Source: Spinellus fusiger
Lineage: Eukaryota; Mucoromycota; Mucoromycetes; Mucorales; Phycomycetaceae
DNA length: 64,000 nucleotides
Reading direction: 5' to 3'
NCBI GenBank assembly: GCA_025094145.1
Contig: JALLLS010000033.1
Span: 62,001 to 126,000 of the forward strand
Below the pieces are notes generated by a model. That model had not been told where the DNA came from. It made no database searches and saw only the letters and a program-made list of their open reading frames with translations. A program made the translations under genes and the position numbers. Shown in pieces: positions 46,225 through 59,034 of the stretch (its first letter is position 1; every line of letters starts with the position of its first letter).

Positions 46225-47068
46225 TAAGATTAGATGATTGTGAATATGTTATATATAGACATTGTCCATAGTAGAATTAGATATTGTAACATATTTTGCA
46301 TGACAGAATCCAAAATCTAAATAATAGTAATAATAGTAATAATAGTAATAATAAAGAATACATTCTATCACTTTTTAGATAGCTTGTCTGTACCTTGGTC
46401 TGCCTTCAGCCATTTCAACTTTAGAGTGTATTGATTAATTTATATTTGAATAACTCATGCATAGAAAAGACTATAGTATTGACAATATGAACAAGATATT
46501 AAGAAATAAGTAGATAATCAGATCTCCAGCCAACATCACATAAAGATGTCTTGATGATTATTACTAGAGTAGGATTGATACATGAATCTCAAACACAAAC
46601 TGTATTACCACATATTCAAGCAAGTAAAAAAAATACAGGGTGTTTATATTTCTTTCTGGAAGCTGATACATATATTTGATTTTTATTAGGAGATTTTAGC
46701 ATGTTCTTTAGACGCTAATCTTACTCGAGTAATAATCATCAAGACATCTTTATGTGATGTTGGCTGGAGATCTGATTATCTACTTATTTCTTAATATCTT
46801 GTTCATATTGTCAATACTATAGTCTTTTCTATGCATGAGTTATTCAAATATAAATTAATCAATACACTCTAAAGTTGAAATGGCTGAAGGCAGACCAAGG
46901 TACAGACAAGCTATCTAAAAAGTGATAGAATGTATTCTTTATTATTACTATTATTACTATTATTACTATTATTTAGATTTTGGATTCTGTCATGCAAAAT
47001 ATGTTACAATATCTAATTCTACTATGGACAATGTCTATATATAACATATTCACAATCATCTAATCTTA
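46225..47068. repeat. Perfect long inverted repeat (hairpin-forming)
   Basis: The left arm (46225 to about 46570) is the reverse complement of the right arm (about 46722 to 47068). By eye there is no mismatch over roughly 338 bp, including an identical TAATAG microsatellite in both arms. A few further bases match with one mismatch at the inner edge. The loop is about 150 bp. It carries no intact gene. It could be a foldback-type element, a recent inverted duplication, a dsRNA-producing locus or an assembly palindrome. Confidence 0.9.
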
Positions 47069-50000
47069 ATCTTTAAATCGTCTCACTCGTTTCTATAATT
47101 GTCTAATTTTAGAATAAAACCTAATGTATAATCTACTAGAGTAAAGCAAAATGTAAGTACATCTGTAAAAAAATACTTTGACTCTCAGCTAAGTGTCCAA
47201 GAAATTAATAATATACAAGGGGTTGGACGTCTTGTGGCTCCGTTTCTCAACAAGCTATAGAGATAACCTTATAATGAATAAAATAAACATTGTTTGTTTA
47301 AAATTGCTTAATTACCTGTGCCCATCAAACCTTATCTTACTATTAACCCTCTTAAATTTATCCAACATGTCAGTGATCTTTATTTCTTCTGCAGTGTAAA
47401 AATAGACACTTTGCCATAAAACAGTCAGTCTAAAGCCCGTGAGTCCATCATGGTTAAATATATTTTATTCAGCTCATCTCAGGCAAATAATCCAGAAAGA
47501 TGTCAAAATCTAGTAATAGATCAATGTGAAGGTTGGCACAATACTATTGTAATGTTTTTTATATCAGGAGTGGTGATTGGGGATTCAGTAGAGTGCACAT
47601 AGCCACTCTATTATACTTAAATTTGATTGTGTTCTAAATCATCCACATCTTATACTACATTCATTGATATACAATGATCATCAAAAGACTTGATTCGGTA
47701 TACTTGATTCCCTATGAATTATATTTATTTATTTCTTATTATACATCTGATTTTTCTTTTAAATAAAAAAATAAAAGAATGAATGAAAGGGAATCAGAAT
47801 CATCTGCTCATAACCGATCTACTACACTCTGGAGTCCTCCCCCCATTTATTAAACTTTATCAATGAGTGAGCAGGATGCTATATGGGAATAAGTGTAAAT
47901 AATATAATAGTGATGCTCAATAATATAAAGCAAATGTTGGTCACTAAACATGTGGGTCAAAGGATTAACTTTGTGCTCTAGATAGAGATATGACCGGTAT
48001 CAAATATATTAAAACAGAAAAATAATACATGAGAAAATACATAGAAAAAAGGGAGTCCAAACTAGTGTGTCATAATATAGACACCTTGTTCTGTACGTGT
48101 CTGTTAAATTTGGTGTAAATGAAAATCCCTTTATTGAATAAGAGATTAGAAAGTTCAGACAAAAGTATTATATGGTAAGGTTGTGGCAATCTATGATAAA
48201 CTTCAATATCGAATATTCTCATAATAGTTACAAGAGTACAAAACTCTAAAATATCTTTTACCCATCAAAAGAGCCTCCGTAGAGTAATCTATTTCACCTG
48301 TTTAGTATTCTTAGTATTTTGTGACAGTGACAGGTTTCATAGAAATAAAACTTTAAGCAAGAATAGGATTATTTTAATGTTTTGGTCAATAATTTACATT
48401 TTCTTGTTCAAAACAATGAATAAATGGATTCTCCTATTACTATTTCAGTAGAGAAATCATTCACTGACTTATTTTTTGAGGGAAAAAAAGGGCTCATGAT
48501 AGGGACCTATCGTTCTAGGTAAAGTAGCATTATTGAATTACACACGCATACTATTTAAAACAAAGGAAAAATCAATGACAATTTTTCATAGCTAATATTG
48601 ATATTATTATAACCTTATGTATTCTTTATATGTAGAGTCTAAACCTTCAATAAAGGTAGAAAGTAATTCTTTGTATTATAAATGATAGCTAAAAGACTAT
48701 AAATAAAGATTATATAATCTAATAATACAATTAATATTAGGTATGGAATTACTATTCTTATTTATTAGAAACTACCATTAGTTTTTCCTCATTATATAAA
48801 ATTTATTAAAATACAGTACAATGAATATCTGTATAAAGACATTATAATATTTAGTACTAATTACAAAGATTTACTACACACTCAAAGATTTTTTGGCTAT
48901 TAATAGATAGTATAATTGTCCTGATAAATGGTCTGAGTACCTTCTTTTTATATAGACTTAGTTTTTTTTTTAAAAAAAAAATCAAAGGCCTGGAAGTATC
49001 CAATTTATTGTTTCTTTTTGTAGAATATCTCACTATTAAATTGTATTATTAATAAATAAATAAGAATATTGCTTATGAATATAATATAGTGTTTATAATA
49101 ATAATATAGCTACTGCATAAGTGTGTTCCCTCATAGAAATAGAATCTACACACTAAAAGCCTTGTGATCTATTCTTGGGAGATAGATAGATATGCTCAGG
49201 AGTATACCCTAGACACTGTTGATAGTATAGAAGACCATTTGAGACTGACTTTAAAGGAGTCTTTGCTTGCTTAACAACAATAGAATGAGTGTATTGTAAT
49301 CTACAATAAGCTCAAGCCCAGATGAAGACACTGCTTACCTTTTTATCACTAGAATAGCCTTTAGTGGTGTCTATCACTTCCCTCTATTGTTTCTCTTTGT
49401 TAAAAATAGTACATTGCCTTACTCAGTTATGCTCATCTTGACGAGTACTTGGGTGTTGAGTTGTATGTACAGTGTAGGAAATAACAAAAATAGGAGATAG
49501 TCAAAACAAATAACGTCTTTCTCTCTGTTCTGGTGATGTATTACAGTCTAGCCTCTTCTTTCCTAAAATTAATCAAGTCAGACAATTTACACACTTTATG
49601 TCTTGAGCTTAAAGGATGGTATTAGAAACAATATATTGTTCTCACTAATTAGTATTGTTCCCACCAGTTAAAATGACATAGTTGCTCAAGTGATTATGGA
49701 TATTGCGTCAATGAATAACTATAATGTTCTTCACATCAGTGAATTTGCTTTGAGCAATGATTAATAGAGCTAATTCAGTGATTGAGCTGTAATACTAGCT
49801 TCATTTCTTCTTTTTATATCCAATCTTATAGCGTTTAATTGCAAAGTCAATCATCACTGCTAAAATAGGCAGATATAGTTTGAAATATCCTATTTACACA
49901 GCGAAAAGGCCTTTTCAAACATATTATCCAATTATAGAAAGTGTGATATTATTGTCCGTGGCTTTCTTTATATATCCCAAACATCTTTAGGTGTGTAGGC

Positions 50001-50280
50001 AATACGCTATCATATTATTTTGTTTATGTGGTGCCTTTGAAAAAGTTACACTCTGAAAATTCACTTTGTGTTCAACTTTCAACTTTCTGGCTGTTAATGA
50101 TTTTCATAGAACTTTTTTCTAAAAAAAAAGAAAAAGAAAAAAAAATTGCATTGCATTGTGTGCCTCAACAGTCATGTAGACTTAGTATAGGGTTTATGTA
50201 TCCATTTAGAGTCTACCGGAAATGTAATGTTTAAACAATGAAAGGTTGAAGTGGTAATAGAGTAGAAAATTCTTTCAAGT
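47069..50280. other. Gene-poor AT-rich DNA
   Basis: ORFs such as 47193-47399 and 50028-50234 show no family pattern. A T10/A10 palindrome occurs near 48962-48981. I see no RNA gene or mobile element. Confidence 0.6.
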
Positions 50281-52026
50281 CGTGGTGTCTTAAGGTAACC
50301 TGGGCTCCTGTGAATTGTTTGTTGTATGCTGATGATGTAGCTCTTATGGGCTGCCCAGAAGATATACATCAAATGCTGGCACTTGCCGAAATTCACTCGA
50401 CCCTCCTTGGTTACAAATGAAGTTCCTCCAAATGTGAAGTACTCAATGTCCCGGCCAATGTGCCGTTTTATCTCTATGGCAACGAGCTTCCAACCTGTGA
50501 TACTTTCAAGTACCTTGGTATCCCATTTTCACGTCAAGGTATTAACCAAGACGCACTGTTCTCACACTCACAAGTCAAGGCAATTGCAGTAATGCAAAAG
50601 CTGAGCGGAATGGGTGTAAACATGTATGGCTTTGGGATTACAGCAGCCCTAAGAGCGTATACTGTTTTTGTTTGGCCTATCCTTGAGTATGGGTTGGCTA
50701 TTTGTAATGTCAATAGACTAAGCATCTACCCACTACAAATCTGTCAGTCTGCTTGTCTGAGACTTTGTCTTGCTAGATCTGCTACTGCTAGGTTTGGAAC
50801 GATCCAGGTTGCCCAATTAGCCGCCCTCCCTAAGATATACTCTCGTTTCCTTTATCTGCAAGCCAAATTTGTTGAACGCACAGCTACCCTTCCTGAAGAC
50901 ACCCTCCTCTGGTGCCTTGTCCCGCAGCTTGAAGTACCCCAGAGTAAAGCCAGATGGATTAAGCTACGTGGCAATGTACTCTGGCAAAATGCTCAAAGAA
51001 TAGGACGGGCTCACAACCCTCCTAAATATTCATTAAAAGTAGCTTATCTTGAACGTCTTCAAAGTGAAATTACTAGTCTAGTACGTGGCAAGAATCCGCT
51101 GGTGACGGTAGCCCGTGGACTCTATAGACCTGTTTGGGATTCAATTCTTCTACTACCGTGCACGCGCAAAGAAAGACATCGTCTACTAAAATGGAGGATT
51201 GCTTGGTTACCACCAACACCTTCGGTTTCTTGCTAATGTGGCCACACATCTGCCAATCAGGACCACTTTCTCACTTGCACATTTGTTGATCATCAACGTT
51301 CCATGTTCTTTTTCTTCCTAGTTCTTGCCCCACCACAAGACGTTCATCCAATTGATTATTGTCTAATTCTTTTGCTGAATACAGCTAAGTCTTTTGTTAA
51401 ATGGCGAGATCTCTGGCCCATTTTGTCAATACTGCTGCAAGCCATTGATTGAGCCACGTCTACTCGAGACTTTAAGGTAGAGCCATCAGCTGGTAGCTTG
51501 CTCATTGAGGCTGCTGATGGGTGTGTTGAGCGGCAACGCCAACACTGCCATAGAGTGCAAAGACTCCTTCAGCAACAGACGCTGTATCCTCACTTTTCCT
51601 CTGATCTCTCCTCTACCAACTATTCTTAGCCCGTTTAGCAAAGCCAGAAGCTGCTAATGTAGTTGTTACATATATTCTCAGGATTGTCCGAGTTGCTCTA
51701 AGTATCCCTCGTTGGATTTCGAATCACCACAGGATGACGGTTATCTTTTTGGTGTCCTGGTTTCTTTGCTGACTTTACGGCCTTTTGGATGTTTATTCAT
51801 AATTCTTATCTTACCATCATTTCTCATTTTCTCATTTTTCCCTCGTGAGGTTTTGTATTTCTCTATCATTTTGTTTCATTTCTCTTTGCATTATTTTTTC
51901 ACTTATGTATTTGAAGTGTTTCTATTTTTATTCTCATTTATTTTACAAAAGTTCTCATAGGGTGGCTGATATGCCCAATGCGCGAATAGCAGCCAACACC
52001 CAAAAAATAAAAATACTTTAAACTGT
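50281..52026 (+). mobile_element. 5'-truncated LINE, copy 2
   Basis: Starts inside the reverse transcriptase just before its catalytic YADD box (codons 50325-50336, context CLLYADDVALMG) and ends in an A-rich tail (AAAAAATAAAAATA). Its body is identical by eye to the inverted copy at 62.6-64.0 kb, whereas its 3' tail is closer to copy 1. A 14-bp sequence at its 5' edge (50286-50299) recurs at the 3' edge of copy 3. Confidence 0.88.
50300..51620 (+). pseudogene. LINE ORF2 fragment, inactive
   Basis: Frame read from the YADD box onward. A TGA replaces Trp at about 50418 (TGG in copy 1). The frame is then open to the shared TAA at 51234-51236, and another TGA (from CGA) lies near 51450. The region includes the RT thumb and the Cys/His cluster. 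Inactive because of truncation and stops. Confidence 0.85.
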
Positions 52027-55000
52027 ATGTTAAGAGAAGAATAGCAATAACTGAGTTACAAAAGTGGCTTTGCTATTTCTTTTTATATCCAAATTTTTAG
52101 CGTTCAATTGCAATATCGTAAAGACACTTTCCAAAATTGGTAGTAAATCTCTTTTGGGAATTATGGCTCTACTACTACTAAACTAAGAAGAGGATGTCAT
52201 CGAATATCAAGGGATGATAACAATTCATAGTATTCGATAGCATACCCTTGAAGCTAATACCATTAGAAAAATTATAAAAGAATTATTAATGTAAAAATAA
52301 TAAACATTAGATTTAAACTACACATTCTACTACATATACTTTTGGCCCAAAAACTCAAAGACGACAATTCTAAATGATTGATATTATGTGTAGCATTCAT
52401 TCATTGACAGTCAATGAGAGAGAAAATAGCTCCAAAAATATATCGATAGATGGATTAAAACAACAGGATATGCCTCTCAATATCTTTTTTTATATGGGGC
52501 AATAATTATCGCCCTTTTTTTGGCACTTTAATGAAGTTGAGTGAGTACCAATTGAATTTGTGAACAGATGTACATCTCAGTTCTTAGTGTTTCAATTTTT
52601 TTTATCCCAAAGTGTCTATAAAGCACGGTGTATTTCTTTGCTTTGTCAATTGATATCTTGAAAAACTTATATTAATATTCCAACTGTGAATAAATGATAA
52701 CAACAGAGAAATCATTCCCATGTCTATTTCATTTGAAGAAAGAAAGAAAAAAGAACTCATGTTTATCAAGACAGAGTTGTTTATTTTATCCATTTACTGA
52801 GGCAAGTGAAAGTGTCGTTGGCTTATTTTTATTATTATTTTCTTTAGGAAAAACAGTGTTATTTTATTAACAAAGTATTGCTTTTAGTGGGGGGAGGGGG
52901 TTTTAAAAAAAACTACAAATAAATGCTATACAATTCTTTGATTAATGCTTTTATTATTATTATTATTATTTTATCTCGTTATTTATAGAAAGAAAATTGA
53001 GAGAGTAAGCCTTGGGATGCTGGATCTCTTTATGAATAGCATTACCGATCTTTTAATGAAAGAGAAAAAGAAGTGAATAATGTCTTTATCGTGGATTGCA
53101 TACTGCGTATACATTAAAATTCATTGGCAAGCAACTCGTAATTATTCTTAATGCCTTGTTTAACTATGAATGCTATAGAGATAAGGCCAAGAGGATATAG
53201 TATTTTCACATAAGTTAGGTACCTATAGTACCGAGTCAGTATACCACATGTTTTTCAGATGACTCTTTCCAACATCCCAAAGTGAGGCTAAAAATGATAT
53301 ATTAATCATATCAGATATTACTTGTAAGAAATTGATGAAGAGCAGTAGAAAATAATGAAATAAAATGTCATCTAATCTAATCTGAATTGTGACCATCAAG
53401 ATTGCTATTATTCCCATTTCAAAAGAACTAGAGAAATGCCATTTCTTGTGCCGGTAATTTTTTTTATTTAATCTCACAGATAAAGAAAAGGGATTGCATG
53501 AATAATAGTTGTGTATTAAAAGGGTATATTTGATTTTTCAATCATTGTTTACAGAATTCTATAGCATTAATCTGTATTTTATGGTTATGCAATATGTTTT
53601 TTCTATGTATGCATTTATAAACTTTTTTTATCTTAAATGTATAGAGTATAGGAGGTATACTGAATAGTCATATTTAATGTATTCAATGAATAAATATCAA
53701 TAGATGATCATTGAGTCATATGATATTTAGTTTATAAAATTATGAGTAGCTATGAGTAGTCATTAAAGCATTTATCAAATAAATCAAAAGGTCAATTAGA
53801 ATACCTAAAAAGTCATAAGGAATCGAATTTATAAAAGTATACTTTTATAAGAAGCCGAATTTCATTACAAGAATAGTTAGCCACTGTAAGGCTTAATTAA
53901 ACTTTTTTTAATATATTGTATTTAACAATGAGTAAATATACTGTTTCAATTTCTACTCTTTATTCACGAATAAGTCATGTTAAATGTAAATCAATTAGCT
54001 AATATCTGTAATATTACAAGTGCTAAAAAAATACATAGCTAAGTATTTGTGAAATCATTAATGAGACAGTATCAATCAACACTTTTTCCTATTCGTCATT
54101 ATTTAAAAGTAAGCACATTTCTTCTCCAAAGATTAGGTTATAATCAAACTGCATAAAGTGATGTATGTGCCATTTCTTCTTAAAACAGTACTATTCCATG
54201 TTATGTATATTTAAGCCATTAATATATGCCTCCATTTATCTGATCGGTATACTTGTATTCTTCTTATATTTATATGTGCAACTCAATAGTCATAGTTTAT
54301 TAACTATAGCAAACAAGGACAATTTATTATAAGCCAGAGTCTTAAGCAGTACTATACATATGTTATTTTATATTTATTGATTTGAGTGAATATATTCTCT
54401 TTTCTTTTAAACTATTTTTTAATAAACTATTTCTAGATAGTGCATTCCATTGGTGATGAGCAGAGTTTCGTTCAGAATAAGATAATTCTTAACATGATAG
54501 AGATTCAGAAATTTAAATAGCGATCTTGTTAGCTTATAAGACATCTTGCTGATTCTGTACTATGAATCAAACCTATTTTGGACCTGCGTCTAGCCTATAC
54601 AAGTAATACAATGGGTATCTTTCAAAATGTTTGTCATCACAAAGAAACCTTGATTTTTCAGTTAAAATTGTTAGTTTTCTTCAAAGAACTGGGCTGAATT
54701 CATCAATAAAAGTGCCTCTATCTAAAGTAAACAGTTTAAGTCTGCCTTATTTGTTTTTAGTATATCTTTTCTTTAGCAATATCTTTAAATCAACAAATAA
54801 ACTGAGCCATATAGCCTTAATTGAAAGAAATAGAGGGAAATATTATTTGGTTTCAAACTTTGCATAAATATGGCCTCAATAGGTAGTTTTATTGTTTTAA
54901 TTGACGGACACTTCTCATAGTGTAAACTTACACTAGTTCCAAAAGGTAATGTCGCGTTTCATGAAATTTTATAATACAATTTATACACAGATGTGATGAG

Positions 55001-55928
55001 TAAATGCGACATTGCCTCTTAGAACCGGTATATCTTTATCTTTTCATCTGTATACTAATAACAACGGTTTGACATTGTGATTTAATCTCATTGTCTTTTT
55101 TTTATTCTAAATATTAGTCATTATAATCGCCGTAATTGTTTCTCCCCACATTAGTTTATTTTCTGACAAAGCCTTAACCAAAAATAAAATAGAAATATTC
55201 TAGTGTACTGATCTTATAACAGTGCAAATAAATAACCCTCAGCTACAAAATTTATAATATTTTATAGGCATCTCCTCTTAGTATTTATTTTACAGTAGAG
55301 TAAAATAAATCAACTATTATTTAATGTCTAGCTTATTAAAAACGTTTGTGTATTCAACAAGAATGCTTCACTCAGTGAGGAACCAGATGTTTTTAAATAG
55401 TCTATAACAAACATAAATGCTATGAGATCATTAGACTATAATCTTCAACACATTATTTTACTTTAATAATAAGCAATGTATCTACTATCTTTTGATTCTT
55501 ATGACGATGATTCATCTTTTAAGAATGGATACTATTATTTTGCATGATGTACTATGCTATGCAGAAATACCCAGTAATATTCATCATGTCACCCCATGTC
55601 TTTTATCTCCATGAAACAATCTTTAAACTATCTTATCAATGCCATTTTAGATAAAAAGTCACAGGTCGAAAAATCGGATTGAGAAAATTATTTCTTTTAC
55701 TGTACAGATTAAAGTTTTCTCTTTTTTAATAAAAATAAATAAAATACTGGTCAATAAAAGAAAAAGTAAACAGTAGATAAAAAGTATAAAAGAAAAGGAG
55801 TATTAACATATTAATGGCATTTAAAAGGGAAAAAGAGAAAGGCTATGTAAAAGAAAGCACATGTACAGTTCATGAAGGTATAAGCCTATGAACCAGAAAA
55901 GGTATGAAGAATAAGATGTGGAGAGTGA
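52027..55928. other. Gene-poor AT-rich DNA
   Basis: ORFs are short (at most 84 codons) and without recognisable motifs. A TTA microsatellite runs near 52951-52972. No element ends were found. Confidence 0.6.
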
Positions 55929-56326
55929 CTAGAAAGTAACTGTCTCTGCCAAACGTTCTTGACGCATTAATGTCATGTCAATTCCTTTACCAGTACACCA
56001 TAGCAGGGTAGAGACAGAAAGAGCAATGTAGAAGAAAAGACCCGTTTGCAAAATGTCGGGAGAAGCAAAGTTGGTTTTTGTCTTGCGCTTATGTAAGGAT
56101 CCAGAGGAATGAACTTCATGATTATGAGACTCGAGAAGTAAATCTTTACTTGAGGAAAGCTATTTATTATAAAAATCATATTGATAAATAAGTTTGTATT
56201 AAATGTATGAGATTGAGGACTTACCAAATCATTCGACTCTTCAATAGAATATCTATTGCTCTGGACAGTAGCAGTCATAGCACTTCCAATAAGCAAGCAA
56301 AGAGTTACAAAAATAAAGAAGCGCAT
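55929..56326 (-). CDS. Small signal-peptide protein with one C-terminal membrane helix, unknown function
   Basis: Exons (minus) 56326-56225 and 56159-55929 give 110 residues. The N-terminus MRFFIFVTLCLLIGSAMTA is a clear signal peptide, probably cleaved after Ala19. It is followed by a polar His/Ser/Lys-rich segment and a hydrophobic helix, LFFYIALSVSTLLWCTG, near residues 78-94. The tail is short and charged (MRQERLAETVTF). The intron (56224-56160) has consensus GTAAGT and TAG ends and keeps phase 0. A TATA-like box lies 77 bp upstream. I recognise no family. It is the only convincing non-transposon gene in the last 20 kb. Expected to be a type I membrane protein of the secretory pathway (inference). 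Confidence 0.65.
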
Positions 56327-56402
56327 ATTAGATAGTTTATAGAGTATATGAAAGAATCAAAAGAATTAAGATAGATTTAATAAAGAGATGAGTGAAATGC
56401 TC

Positions 56403-56410
56403 TATTTATA
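56403..56410 (-). promoter_or_regulatory. TATA-box-like element, small secretory protein gene
   Basis: The minus strand reads TATAAATA followed by GAG, 77 bp upstream of the ATG at 56326. Spacing is typical of fungal TATA promoters. Confidence 0.5.
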
Positions 56411-57427
56411 ATGAGTGAGTTTATTTATCAGATGTATACTTCCATTGATTTCGGTGGTTAAACTTGATGAGACTTATCAGATCTATTGATAAAATAGTTT
56501 TTTTTTGTGTAGCATATGCTTATTAAAATATTATACAAGCAAATCTATCATTTGAAGATGAGGATTAAATTTCACCAAAGAAAAACCAAATAAGACTTTG
56601 TTGCCTATAAATTTAGCTAAAAAAGGTGGTCTGTCATTTATTCAGTTCTATAAAAATATACCAGTATAATTATATCTTCATTGCTTCTCTAAAGTTTTTT
56701 TATTTTATTTTTAAAAATAGAACATCTACTTTTTTGAGGCACTTATGCATATAGGATTATGAACAGATATAATATGTGGTGCCCAAAGTTATATGCGTAG
56801 TAAACCCTATTATTACAAATACTTCTGGTTATTCAAGTGGGGTATTGTAGATAACACCGCATCGGTGATACGGAGATATGTGATGCATTTTTTAGAAGAA
56901 TCGACGCAATGGAATACTATTTATTTGATTTTTAGATAAAAGATGGTTGTACTATTCATCAGCCTATTTTTTTTAATAAAAAAAACTTTGAACGAAAGAA
57001 AAAGGAACAAAAGTTTTGGTAGATTAGCTACAAACAATTCTATTTGACATAAGATGAAATCTTGACCAGTTTATAAATATGCGTCCTAGCCATAAAAGAT
57101 GTTTGAATTGATCTGTTTGTCTTGAAAACCTTATATTTTTTAATTAGTCTATTAAGATACATTAGTCAGTAGTTTTCAACAAAAATATTATTAAAGAAAA
57201 GAATATACATTCTCTTTCTATTTGTATTGTTAATATTTCTTCTAAAGTTCTTGATGAACATGACTTGAGTATATCTGTCGACGTTTGAACATCAAGAAAG
57301 ACGCCTTTTCACCGAGAAATAGATGAGTATTTGTGCACATAGGATAGCTTCTGTACTTGAAAAAATGATAAATGAGTATTACTAAACAAACAATTGTAAA
57401 GTTGTATTCCTCTTACCTTTACACATA
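56411..57427. other. AT-rich spacer, no gene seen
   Basis: No ORF of note. It ends at the TA dinucleotide that flanks the next transposon. Confidence 0.55.
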
Positions 57428-59032
57428 CACTATTTTCACTTATTATTGTCGCGCTTTTAGAGAAAAATATGTCGCATTAATAAATTAAAATTTGGCATAG
57501 TAAAAGATTTAAAATTGGCGTATTCTAAGTACTTGAGGCTTTCTTAGATTTTACTTTTCTTAATAATAATAACTTAATAATAATAATAAAAGGAATAACA
57601 TGGTGTATGAAGACGGCCAGAGAAATCTTTATAATGATGAAGGCATAGCCGTTACAGTAGTGAAGATAGAGGTAGACGAGGAGACGTACCCCATTGAGAC
57701 GGTTACAAATTTCGGGATGTACCTTGACCTCAAACCACCTGAGAAGCCAGAAAGAAAAACTGTACAACAATCTGTAGACAGAGATGTCAATACAGAAGAG
57801 GATAACAGAGCTCCTGGTATCCACAGGCACTACAAAGATTCTGAGAAAGAGCAGTTATTTGTATTGATTTATGAAAGGGGTATGAGCGTCAGAGCTGCTG
57901 CACTGAAACTTCAAATCAACCCACGCACTGCTCAGCGATGGTACTCAAACGATCAGCAGAATCCTCAGACATTTATTGCCAGTAAAGAAGGTAGTGGAAG
58001 GCCAGTTGGTAGGCCAGCACTACTTGACGATAGCCACAAAATATTTTTGGTCGATTTATTAGACGATCAGCCCTCTTTAGTCCTGGATCAAATGATGAAG
58101 AGCTTGACAAAGTCTTTTATTAATATCGAAAACAGCTCTACAATTTCATCACCAAAAATTGTAAGATCAGTCTGAAAAGAACCTATTTTCATTCAGTTGA
58201 CCGTAATAGTCCTGAAAAGATCAAGGATCGAAAGGAGTGGGTAAAAAAATGGATGGAGACAGATATGGACTACATGAGCAACTGTGTCTTCATAGATGAG
58301 GCAGCATTCCACAACAACATGAAGCGTACTTTTGACCAAGCAAAAGTAGGTACTCATGCAGTAGTAAAAGTACCAAGAACGAGGGCTAAAACAACAACTA
58401 TCATGGGAGCAACATCTGCTCAGGGCATTGTCAATATAAAAATAAGACGGCCTCGAATGTTGCCTGCTTCAAAGAAGAGAACTACTGGATCTGGTGGGCC
58501 ATCTCAAAAACAAAGCAAAGGCACTGTTACTGGCCACTATCTTAACTTCTTGAGCGATACAATGGATGTCATGGACAAATTTCAAGATGTTTACAAGGAT
58601 AATTATTTGATTATGGACAACACTCCTATCCACATGAATGAAGACATTAGAAGCTTCATTGAAGACCGTGGGTATAGATGTGTCTATCTTCCTCCTTACT
58701 TACCAGAGTTGAATCCCATTGAGCAATTATGGTCTGTTTACAAAAGTAAGTTAAAAAGAGAAAGACTCTTGGAAGAAGAAACACTGTCATCTAGAATCGC
58801 CGATGCATCTAATCAAGTTCTCCTCGGTGATCTCAAAGGATTTTGCAAATACTCTGTCGATAGATTTGAGGATTGCTTACAAGAGAAGCCTCTTTAACAA
58901 TAAAACATTTATGCCGCATTTGTCGCATCCAACTTATACGCCATCTTTTAATTTATTAATGCGACAAGTTTTTTTCAACTTGTGTGCTAAGTTTTTTTCT
59001 CAGACGTGCGGCAATAATAACTGAAAATAGTG
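57428..59032 (+). mobile_element. IS630/Tc1-type transposon with complete termini
   Basis: The ends are inverted repeats. Both begin CACTATTTTCA, then C or G, then TTATTATTG, then T or C, then CGC. An inner repeat, GTCGCATTAATAAATTAAAA, is also shared in inverted orientation (57471-57490 and 58946-58965). The element is flanked by TA on each side (57426-57427 and 59033-59034), the family target duplication. It encodes one transposase with a single visible frame break. Size 1605 bp. Confidence 0.92.
57600..58897 (+). pseudogene. DDE transposase of the IS630/Tc1 superfamily, frameshifted
   Basis: The N-terminal part (57600-58172) has an acidic leader and a helix-turn-helix (RGMSVRAAALKLQINPRTAQ). 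The C-terminal frame from about 58136 has all three catalytic residues: CVFIDEAAFH, YLIMDNTPIH and ELNPIEQLWSVYKSKLKRER. The frames overlap and change at about 58123-58140. There the sequence reads family-like in all three frames within 20 bases, so one or two small deletions are likely. No plausible intron fits. The catalytic core is otherwise whole, so the copy looks recently inactivated. The start at 57600 is the first ATG inside the element. Confidence 0.85.
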
Positions 59033-59034
59033 TA

